From Strigomonas culicis (Eukaryota > Euglenozoa > Kinetoplastea > Trypanosomatida > Trypanosomatidae): a stretch of DNA of 16,586 nucleotides. The DNA lies in NCBI GenBank assembly GCA_000482145.1, contig AUXH01000432.1:1-16586 (forward strand), read 5' to 3'. The position numbers were made by a program, and so were the translations under genes. Position 1 is the first letter of the stretch. Each line of letters begins with the position of its first letter. The notes beneath the pieces are model-generated. The model was not told where the DNA came from. It saw only the letters and a list, made by a program, of their open reading frames with translations, and searched no databases. Positions 1 through 7,256 of the stretch are shown here, piece after piece.

Positions 1-7
1 ACTTGTC

Positions 8-10
<3 letters not shown>

Positions 11-46
<36 letters not shown>
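11..46. repeat. (TA)18 microsatellite
   Basis: An uninterrupted TA dinucleotide run of 36 bases, read directly. Such runs are common in trypanosomatid UTRs and spacers and are expected to vary in length between strains. Confidence 0.95.
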
Positions 47-48
<2 letters not shown>

Positions 49-910
49 AATTCACTGTGATTGTTTTTCTGAATTGTGAATGCATTATAGTAATAATAAT
101 GATCTGCTGATATCAAAATCATTTCATACATGTCTCATTCTTTTTAAAACATTTTTTTTTTTTAATATGTATGCATACGTATTTGACTTGGTGAGTGCGT
201 ATGCGCATAAGGACACACATATACGTATTCGATTGAATTTATGTATTTCACATTTTCCTTTTTTTAGTGAATTTGTATTGCTGAACACTGTACGCATATA
301 CAAAAAAATAGTTACTATTGGGTGATGGTTCCTCTGCAAACTATTTTTGCCCATTTCACTAAAAAACACCAAGATGCCGTCACAAGGTTGTTGCGATTTA
401 CCCTTTTTGATGAGCTCGCGATCAAAATGAATTTGACAAAAGAAGGAAAGGAAATGAAATTGACGAATACAATTCTTTTTTTTCCCTCGACACTAGTGTG
501 TTCTCATTTCTACATGACTGTTTTAACGCTTGGCCCTTCTCTTCTCTACAACAAAGAAAAGTGTCCTTTCTTTGTTTTCCAAAACCTGTCCCACCTATCT
601 CTTCTCCCTGCCACGACAGAGATTCTTGGATTTCGAGAAGATAAAGTACCTTTCTCTACATTGCATGAAGTGCAGTATTAAGGAAACTTATTCTATCATT
701 GATGTTAAAGGTAAATTCAACAGGAGAGACATCACTTACTTTTATACAGGTTGTTTAGTTTGTAAATCCCTTACTGGAACGAAAAGGAAATTATGAACAC
801 ATTCACTCGGAATAGAATGCACTGCCCCTCTCCTGTAACTTTTTTTATCGTGTTTTGCCTCTTCCATCTTTTCTCATTTTCTTGCCACTGAAGAAATTTA
901 GTTTCCTCGT

Positions 911-963
911 TTACTTTTTTTTGTCCGTTTTTAAACCAATATCCTTTGTAGTCTTCTTCGCAG
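911..963 (+). promoter_or_regulatory. Candidate trans-splice acceptor region, gene 1
   Basis: A pyrimidine-rich stretch (911-930, then 942-960) is followed by AG at 950-951 and CAG at 961-963, 15 bases before the ATG at 979. In trypanosomatids the spliced leader is usually joined at an AG soon after a polypyrimidine tract. Which AG is used cannot be told from sequence alone. Confidence 0.5.
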
Positions 964-978
964 ACCAACCAATTAATC

Positions 979-3734
979 ATGGCGGATCAAGAGGAACGAC
1001 AGGAGCTCGGTGAGGAGGGATCTCCTGATCTCCATACCACAGAGCAGGCGCCTGAGGCCGGCGGTGATGACAGTCAGCCCCACCCTGGTCCTCATCATCA
1101 GCGCACCGACAGCCAGGATGAAAACTGGCGCGAAATCGGTGGAGGCAACACCGAGCAAGTGGAAGAGAAGCAGGTCCAGGAGGAGGAGCCCAAGGAGGAG
1201 GAGCCCCAGGAGGAGGAGCCCAAGGAGGAGGAGCCCAAGGAGGAGGAGCCCAAGGAGGAGGAGCCCAAGGCCGAGGAGCCTCAGGAGGAGGAGCCCAAGG
1301 AGGAGGAGCCCAAGGCCGAGGAGCCTCAGGAGGAGGAGCCCCAGGAGGAGGAGCCCAAGGCCGAGGAGCCTCAGGAGGAGGAGCCCCAGGAGGAGGAGCC
1401 CAGGAGGAGCACGGCCACCGCGAGGCGGAAGCTGTTTACCACAAGCTCACTGCTCACGAGACGGTGGAGAGCCGCCCCCAGCCTGAAGAGCACGTTGCTG
1501 AGACTGCGTATCGTAGCAATACGGATGCCGCACCTCAGTCTCACGCGGTGAATGCCTACCAGGCGCGGCAGCACACCGACCTTGCCTCTGGCCACGACCG
1601 CGACACCTACCGCAAGCCCAAGCAGAGCAGCAAGTGTGTTGCTCGGTGGGAACCCGTCGAAAACCAGCACGACGAGGACAGTGAAGATGAGTTCGAGCTC
1701 TCCACGTGCATGGTCCCTGTCTACGAGGATGAGGATGAGGAAGGTAACGAGGAGGAGTCCGTTTTCAAGAACGGCACCCCTGACTTCAAGGGCGATACCA
1801 TGTCTTGCTTCGATGAGCCCAACGTTCTGTACCGCATTGTGCAGCGCATTGACAAGGAGTCCACCTGGGCCTTCTACAACGACAGCACCAACTACGAGTG
1901 CCACGTCGAGTTTACTTTCGGCAAGAATTCCACGCTGGAGGCTCTGGAGAACACCACTTTGGAGCAGAACGAAAAGGGTGAGTTTGTTGCAACTGTCGTC
2001 GTCTACCCAACGGAGACGGAGATGTTTGTGAAGGGGAAGGTCAACGGCTTCACCAGCAAGCTCCGTGCTGCTCCCCTGAGCGACGATTATCACCGTATGA
2101 TGAGCAGCATCACGCAGAAGACCATCCATCAGGAGCAGGATGCGATCCACCAGGTGTCTGGAACCAGCCGTGACGCGGAGGAGGTGCTTGCGTACTGCCT
2201 AGAGAACAACATCATGTTCGTGGATCCCGAGTTCCCGCCAGTCCAAGAGTCCATCGCCGCTGGCGCAAAGAAGCCGATGAAGCCCCTCGCGTGGGCTCGC
2301 CCGCAGATGTACCTCCCGGAGGAGATGGCGTCTCAAGTGCGTCTGTTCCGCTCCATCCCGTCCCCCGGGCAGGTGGACGCCGGCGACCTGGGCGACTCCT
2401 GGGTGATGTGCTCCGTCGCGTCCATGTCGGAGGACCCCAAGCGCCTGTTCGGCATGTTCCGCCACCCGGAGAGCAAAGAGACGGCGCAGCGCGAGCACGC
2501 CGTTGGCGCGTACCGCGTGACCTTCAGCAAGAACGGATGGTGGCGCAGCGTTTTGGTAGACAGCTACCTCCCTGTCAGCGGGGGCAAACCCAAGTTCGCG
2601 AAGAGCATCAACGACCCAGCGGAGATCTGGCCCTGTATCTTGGAGAAGGCGTATGCGAAGCTCCACGGCAGCTACGCGAAGATCATCACCGGCGACCCGC
2701 TCCACGCGCTCAACGATATGACAGGCTTCTCCACCCTTCGCTTCGATGAAGCTCTTAGCGAGAGCAGTACCAAGAGGAGAGACGAGGATGAGCTCTTCGA
2801 TGACCTCCTCCGTGGTGTTGCCGCTGGGTACACCGTTATCGTCAACACCCCTGGGAAGGACCCCAAGGCCAGCACTGGTGCGGATGCCGATCTCGCAGAG
2901 CAGTACAAGAGCGTTGGTCTGCTCACTGGACACGCCTACACCATCCTCGACGCGAAGGACTTCCCCGACCACAACATCCAGATCGTCAAGGTCCGCAATG
3001 CGTGGGGCCACGGCATCGAGTGGAGCGGCGACTGGGGCGATGATGATGCGCGCTGGGAGCAGTATCCGGAGATTGCGGAGGAGTGCAACTTCCAGAAGGC
3101 TAACGATGGCACCTTCTGGATGTCCTGGGAAGAGGTTCAGAAGTACTTCAACGGTGGCGGTATCTGCTTCTCCCACGAGCCTGCGTACGACTACCGCATT
3201 AACAGCGCGTTCAACGAGGGCGTGCCGTCGTGCGTCTTGGAGATTGAGGTGAGCTCTCCCACGTGGTTTACGTTCGTCATCTCCCAGGAGGACAAGCGCA
3301 TAAAGCGGGATCCAGGATACGAGTACTTGCCTGTGATGCTGTCTGTGGCACAGCCCGAGGATGACAGCTTCCACGTGGTGTTCAACTCCACCGTCAACGG
3401 CGTGCACCCCAGCCCCGACAAGTGGACCTTCCTGCAGGGCCGCGACGTCTCCCTCGTCCACAAGTTTGATGCCGGCAGATACCTTTTGGTGCCCCGCATC
3501 CTTTCCGACAAACTCACGGACCAAGTGCCGTACGTGCTCGGTGTCATTGCCAACAAGGAGGTTGGAACAGGGGATGTGGATGTGTCCTTCAAGACCATTG
3601 ACAGTGCCAGCCGTGTGTTTGAGAACTTCCCTAAGTTCACGGCGGAGCTCACTCAGACTGAAGATGTGCAGTTCCAGAAGAGGCCTCCGGGCGCGGGTTT
3701 CCCCGCGACTCTGTCGGGCGAGCGCCTCGAATAG
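979..3734 (+). CDS. Calpain-like cysteine peptidase homologue (pseudoprotease) with Glu/Pro-repeat N-terminus; one apparent frameshift
   Basis: The gene reads in one frame from ATG 979 through a Glu/Pro pentapeptide repeat to about 1401, then continues in another frame from 1404 to TAG 3732-3734. One C seems to be missing at the repeat edge; allowing for it gives about 918 residues. The first residues (MADQEE) match those of gene 2 (MSDTQEE), which supports the start, and the frame after 1404 rejoins gene 2 at the RWEPV motif and an acidic linker. Order after allowing for the shift: repeat 67-142, acidic linker ~230-260, domain I_K ~262-368, calpain-like domain ~408-735, domain III-like to the end. 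The nucleophile position is Ser (TCC at 2397-2399, GDLGDSW), while His (2931-2933, GHAY) and Asn (2997-2999, RNAWG) are kept and the oxyanion Gln is Ala. No EF-hands. Probably a non-catalytic, cytoskeleton- or membrane-associated protein (inferred). If the shift is real, an internal ATG at 1710 could still give a 674-residue product. Confidence 0.85.
1177..1401 (+). repeat. 15 x 15-bp coding minisatellite, pentapeptide [QK][EA]EEP
   Basis: Fifteen consecutive 15-bp units encode Gln/Lys-Glu/Ala-Glu-Glu-Pro. Three Lys-Ala-Glu-Glu-Pro units begin at 1267, 1312 and 1357, exactly 45 bp apart and each followed by a Gln unit, which shows a higher-order 45-bp duplication. A partial 16th unit (Gln-Glu-Glu-His) follows once one missing C is allowed for. 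The protein stretch is strongly acidic and proline-rich, so likely extended and disordered. All forward frames stay open through it because the unit has no stop in any of them. Confidence 0.95.
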
Positions 3735-3964
3735 TATCACATGATCAAAAAAAAAGAGTTTTTTTCCTATTTTTGTTTTCTTAATTAGTCCGGTTTTTTT
3801 TTTCGATTCATTCTTCCTTTTTTAACAAAGAATAAAAAAAGAACAGCAAACATCTCAGCTTCCTGTTTCCCATTCTCCTTAGTCTGTTCATACATGAAAG
3901 TATTGCAACAATCACCTTGCAGTAAAAAAGCGAGAATTAGTAGCAGACTCAGCATCACAGCCGG

Positions 3965-3993
3965 GGTTTTCATACACAGAATTGGTGAAAACC
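3965..3993 (+). other. Potential stem-loop in gene 1-2 spacer
   Basis: GGTTTTCA and its exact reverse complement TGAAAACC are separated by 13 bases. In RNA the stem could extend by one U-G pair. It sits about 230 bases after the gene 1 stop, probably in its 3' UTR. Function unknown; one 8-bp stem could arise by chance in a spacer of this size. Confidence 0.4.
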
Positions 3994-4278
3994 ATTTTTT
4001 TTTCTTTGAGCTCTCATTTCCTTTTCCTTGTAACGATTAGTAAGCCATAAAAAGACAGCGGATGAACGTGATATTACCCCTTTACTGATGGATGGACAAT
4101 GGCCACCCTTCTACATGGATAGACTGATCTTTTTCCATTTCTTCTAATTTTTCGTTCCTAATTTTTCCACTATGTATGTAAAAAAGGGATAACTATGCAC
4201 TCCCACACCTCCATCTACACGCGCAGACAGTTATTCACTGGAATGACCTTCATGAGTGCTTGTATGCATACACATGCA

Positions 4279-4366
4279 TTTTCTTTCTCCCCCTTTCTTT
4301 TTTAAATTCCCCTTTTGTTCTTCTCACACTTATGTTAGTCTTTCTTTTCTAATTTATTCTTCCAAG
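4279..4366 (+). promoter_or_regulatory. Candidate trans-splice acceptor region, gene 2
   Basis: A long C/T tract (4279-4335) is followed by AG at 4337-4338 and a second AG at 4365-4366, upstream of the ATG at 4380. Either could take the spliced leader, giving a leader of about 41 or 13 bases with no upstream ATG. Confidence 0.5.
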
Positions 4367-4379
4367 CGGCTAATTGATC

Positions 4380-6551
4380 ATGTCTGATACTCAAGAGGAG
4401 TACCACAGCCATGGTGGCACAAACTGTCGCGTGGTTCGCGATAAGGCAAACGCGAAGAGTGTTGCTCGTTGGGAGCCCGTGGGATACGAGCCCCAGGAGG
4501 ACAGTGAAGATGAGTTCGAGCTCTCCACGTGCATGGTCCCTGTCTACGAGGAGGATGATGAGGAGGGCCAAGAGGACGCGTCCATCTTCAAGAACGGCAC
4601 CCCCGACTTCAAGGGCGATACCATGTCTTGCTTCGATGAGCCCAATCTGCTCTATCGCATTGTTGAGCGCAAGGACAAGGAGTCCACCTGGGCCTTCTAC
4701 AACGACAGTGTCAACTACGAGATGGAGGTGGAGTTCATCTTCGGCAAGAATTCCAAGCTGGAGGCCCTCAACGGGACCAAGATGGAGCAGAACGAGAAGG
4801 GTGAGTTTGTTGCAACTATCATCGTCTACCCAACGGAGACGGAGATGTTTGTGAAGGGGAAGGTCAACGGCTTCACCAGCAAGCTTCGCGCATCCCCCCT
4901 GAGCGACAAATACTATGAGAGGGTAAGGCAAATTACAGCACCCAAGATTGAAGAGGAGCAGAGTGCGCTCTACCAGGTGTCTGGCGGCAGCGATGACGCA
5001 GAGGAGGTGCTGACGTACTGCCTGGAGAACAACATCATGTTCGTGGATCCCGAGTTCCCGCCAGTCCAAGAGTCCATTGACGCTGGCGCGAAGAAGCCGA
5101 TGAAGCCCCTCGCGTGGGCTCGCCCGCAGATGTACCTCCCGGAGGAGATGGCGTCTCAGGTGCGTCTGTTCCGCTCCATCCCGGCCCCCGGGCAGGTGGA
5201 CGCCGGTGACCTGGGCGACTCCTGGGTGATGTGCTCCGTCGCGTCCATGTCGGAGGACCCCAAGCGCCTGTTCGGCATGTTCCGCCACCCGGAGAGCAAG
5301 GAGGCGGCGCAGCGCGAGCACGCCGTTGGCGCGTACCGCGTGACCTTCAGCAAGAACGGATGGTGGCGCAGCGTTTTGGTAGACAGCTACCTCCCTGTCA
5401 GCGCTGGAAGACCCAAGTTCGCGAAGAGCATCAACGACCCAGCGGAGATCTGGCCCTGTATCTTGGAGAAGGCGTATGCGAAGCTCCACGGCAGCTACGC
5501 GAAGATCATCTCCGGCGACCCGCTCCACGCGCTCAACGATATGACAGGCTTCTCCACTCTCCGTATCGACGACTCCCTCAACATAGACGAAGGCACTGAG
5601 AGCGCATTTGAGCTTCTCCTCCGCGGCGTGGATGCGGGTTACAAGATCATTCTGAGTACCCCTGGAAAGGAGCCCAAGGCCAGCACTGGTGCGGATGCCG
5701 ATCTCGCAGAGCAGTACAAGAGCGTTGGTCTGCTCACTGGACACGCCTACACCATCCTCGACGCGAAGGACTTCCCCGACCACAACATCCAGATCGTCAA
5801 GGTCCGCAATGCGTGGGGCCACGGCATCGAGTGGAGCGGCGACTGGGGCGATGATGATGCGCGCTGGGAGCAGTATCCGGAGATTGCGGAGGAGTGCAAC
5901 TTCCAGAAGGGCAACGATGGCACCTTCTGGATGTCCTGGGAAGATGGAAAGAAGTACTTCAACGGTGGCGGTATCTGCTTCTCCCACGAGCCTGTGTACG
6001 ACTGCCGCATTAACAGCGCGTTCAACGAGGGCGTGCCGTCGTGCGTCTTGGAGATTGAGGTGAGCTCTCCCACGTGGTTTACGTTCGTCATCTCCCAGGA
6101 GGACAAGCGCACGAGGGATGATCCGGAGTACGAGTACCAAGCGGTGCTCATCAACGTAGCGCAGCCGGAGGACGAGGAGAACTACCGAGTCATACTGAAC
6201 TCCACCGCGTCCGGCGTGCAGCCCAGCCCCGACAAGTGGACCTTTGTGCAGGGCCGCGACGTCTCTCTCATCCACAAGTTTGATGCTGGCAAGTATGTCG
6301 TGGTGCCTCGCATCATGGCGTCTGATTCTCAACCCGAGCAGGTCGCGTATGTACTTGGCGTGATCGCCAACAGGGATATCGGCACGGAGGACGTCTCCAT
6401 CAGGTTCCACAGTATCGATAAGGAGAGCCCTCTGTTCGAGAACTTCCCCAAGTTTGCGCCGGACCTCGCCCCCGTAGATGATGTGCAGTACCAGAAGCGG
6501 TCTCCGGGTGCGGGCTTCCCTAATACCATGGTCGGCGACCGGGTTGAGTAG
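4380..6551 (+). CDS. Calpain-like cysteine peptidase homologue (pseudoprotease), paralogue of gene 1
   Basis: 723 residues, ATG 4380 to TAG 6549-6551. The ATG is chosen over an in-frame TTG two codons upstream because MSDTQEE aligns with the start of gene 1. Layout: short N-terminus; RWEPV motif (30-34) and acidic linker (38-68); kinetoplastid domain I_K (DUF1935) ~69-175, with FKGD, TMSCF and VYPTET motifs; calpain protease-like domain ~215-541; domain III-like beta-sandwich ~552-715, with SQEDKR and QGRDVSL motifs. The catalytic set reads Ser281 (GDLGDSW) in place of Cys, His455 and Asn477, with Ala275 instead of the oxyanion Gln, so cysteine protease activity is not expected. There are no EF-hands, signal peptide or acylation motif. 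Large blocks are nearly identical in DNA to gene 1 while others are diverged. By analogy with other trypanosomatid calpain-like proteins it may act at the subpellicular cytoskeleton or flagellum (inferred). Confidence 0.93.
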   Translation: MSDTQEEYHSHGGTNCRVVRDKANAKSVARWEPVGYEPQEDSEDEFELSTCMVPVYEEDDEEGQEDASIFKNGTPDFKGDTMSCFDEPNLLYRIVERKDKESTWAFYNDSVNYEMEVEFIFGKNSKLEALNGTKMEQNEKGEFVATIIVYPTETEMFVKGKVNGFTSKLRASPLSDKYYERVRQITAPKIEEEQSALYQVSGGSDDAEEVLTYCLENNIMFVDPEFPPVQESIDAGAKKPMKPLAWARPQMYLPEEMASQVRLFRSIPAPGQVDAGDLGDSWVMCSVASMSEDPKRLFGMFRHPESKEAAQREHAVGAYRVTFSKNGWWRSVLVDSYLPVSAGRPKFAKSINDPAEIWPCILEKAYAKLHGSYAKIISGDPLHALNDMTGFSTLRIDDSLNIDEGTESAFELLLRGVDAGYKIILSTPGKEPKASTGADADLAEQYKSVGLLTGHAYTILDAKDFPDHNIQIVKVRNAWGHGIEWSGDWGDDDARWEQYPEIAEECNFQKGNDGTFWMSWEDGKKYFNGGGICFSHEPVYDCRINSAFNEGVPSCVLEIEVSSPTWFTFVISQEDKRTRDDPEYEYQAVLINVAQPEDEENYRVILNSTASGVQPSPDKWTFVQGRDVSLIHKFDAGKYVVVPRIMASDSQPEQVAYVLGVIANRDIGTEDVSIRFHSIDKESPLFENFPKFAPDLAPVDDVQYQKRSPGAGFPNTMVGDRVE

Positions 6552-6746
6552 GAGGCGTGGCGGAACGTATATATTTTTTTTAAAAAAAGACAGCACTACA
6601 AAAGTGAAAAATCATAACAGCGGTAAATAAAGGTACAGGTAAGAGCCGGCAGGAATTAGAACCTTGCTCTTTTCGTTCTACTTTCAAGTTTTTCTTTGCC
6701 TCATCATGTGTTTTTTTTTCTTTCTTTGATTGAATATATATGTTAC

Positions 6747-6766
6747 TATATATATATATATATATT
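6747..6766. repeat. (TA)n microsatellite
   Basis: A short uninterrupted TA run in the gene 2-3 spacer. Confidence 0.85.
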
Positions 6767-6819
6767 AATCTGTCAGTTTAAAAACATTTCTTTTTTTTTT
6801 CTAAGGCTTTTTCAATTTG

Positions 6820-7046
6820 AGACTACTTATGCAAAGAGTAGTCTGTCGCGTATCATTAACGGTTGCCACGGCGCGCTAAGGTCACGGTAGAGTATCATCG
6901 GAGGTCCCTTGTGTTTCTTTCCCTATCCCGAAGAGGGGGCTTTCAATGTGAAAGTCTAATGTCGCGATGATTTCCCCTTACAGTATGATATCGTTGGACA
7001 GATGTTTGATTAGAAATGCTTCCATACGTATCATGACATGGAAGCA
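6820..7046 (+). other. Structured non-coding island (candidate 3' UTR element or ncRNA)
   Basis: Three potential hairpins occur within about 230 bases: AGACTACT/AGTAGTCT at 6820-6827 and 6837-6844 (8 bp, 9-base loop); CTTTCA/TGAAAG at 6940-6945 and 6949-6954 (6 bp, 3-base loop, extendable by G-U and G-C pairs); TGCTTCCAT/ATGGAAGCA at 7017-7025 and 7038-7046 (9 bp, 12-base loop). CGTATCAT occurs at 6849-6856 and 7027-7034, TATCAT again at 6893-6898, its inverse ATGATA at 6985-6990, and TGTCGCG at 6844-6850 and 6960-6966. The GC content is higher than in the T-rich flanks. I recognise no tRNA or known RNA family. Transcription is unproven. Confidence 0.4.
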
Positions 7047-7160
7047 AATTGATGATCCGTTTCTTCGTTCAACTCTTTTTCTATCTCTCTTGCTTTTCTT
7101 CCCCTCTCTCACCTTTTTGACCAAAAACAACAACGTGAAGTAGAATTGTCTTTATAGAGG

Positions 7161-7235
7161 ACACTTTTTTTTTTTGTTCAATCTTTTCTTTTACTTCATT
7201 TCCCCGATTGATTACTTTTTACCATAAAACCACAG
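7161..7235 (+). promoter_or_regulatory. Candidate trans-splice acceptor region, gene 3
   Basis: A T/C-rich tract (7162-7206) is followed by the first AG in CCACAG at 7230-7235, 21 bases before the ATG at 7257. There is no intervening ATG, so the leader would be short and simple. Confidence 0.55.
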
Positions 7236-7256
7236 AAAAAGTAAGACTCGACCAAA

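Larger units (their letters stand above)
1..978. other. Non-coding left flank / 5' spacer of gene 1
   Basis: No gene is supported here. Short open frames exist on both strands, but they are T/F/K-rich, show no domain, and lack the GC-rich codon use of the real genes downstream. The stretch is AT-rich with many T runs, as expected for a trypanosomatid intergenic region (3' UTR of an unseen upstream gene plus the 5' leader of gene 1). It contains a (TA)18 microsatellite at its left end and a pyrimidine tract just before the first start codon. Confidence 0.6.
3735..4379. other. Spacer between genes 1 and 2
   Basis: AT- and T-rich, with no supported gene. Immediately after the gene 1 stop lies an A9/GAG/T7 near-palindrome (3747-3765). 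A perfect 8-bp inverted repeat (GGTTTTCA 3965-3972 with TGAAAACC 3986-3993, 13-base loop) could form a stem-loop in the gene 1 3' UTR. The right end holds the gene 2 pyrimidine tract. Confidence 0.6.
6552..7256. other. Spacer between genes 2 and 3, with a stem-loop-rich island
   Basis: No protein gene is supported. Positions 6552-6819 are T/A-rich and include a T8/A7 near-palindrome just after the gene 2 stop and a (TA)n run at about 6747-6766. Positions 6820-7046 are of more balanced composition and carry several inverted repeats (separate entry). From about 7160 the sequence becomes the pyrimidine tract of gene 3. Confidence 0.6.

Noticed and set aside
80..796. Several overlapping short frames in the left flank
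   Set aside because: They are AT-rich and low in complexity, overlap on both strands, and lack the codon bias and domains of the real genes.
1010..1486. Arg/Ser/Pro-repeat frame (RRRSP) over the gene 1 minisatellite
   Set aside because: It is the +1 reading of the same 15-bp repeat, open only because the unit lacks stops. It has no conserved continuation.
3747..3765. The A9/T7 near-palindrome after gene 1 (and T8/A7 after gene 2) as transcription terminators
   Set aside because: Trypanosomatid genes are transcribed polycistronically without per-gene terminators, and such A/T runs are common in these spacers.
3785..3973. Minus-strand 62-residue frame starting with a signal-peptide-like hydrophobic stretch
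   Set aside because: It lies in a T-rich spacer, antisense to the array. The hydrophobic run could come simply from the AT-rich composition, and no splice-acceptor context or homologue is apparent.
4335..6596. A 753-codon open frame on the minus strand covering all of gene 2, with similar long antisense frames over genes 1, 3, 4 and 5
   Set aside because: They mirror the coding strand: GC-rich third-position bias removes antisense stops. The predicted proteins are Leu/Val/Arg/His-rich with no domain, and they oppose a consistent + strand array.
6845..6930. A tRNA gene in the GC-richer island, prompted by GGTAGAGTATCATCGG
   Set aside because: No B-box TTC motif, acceptor stem or cloverleaf can be built around it.
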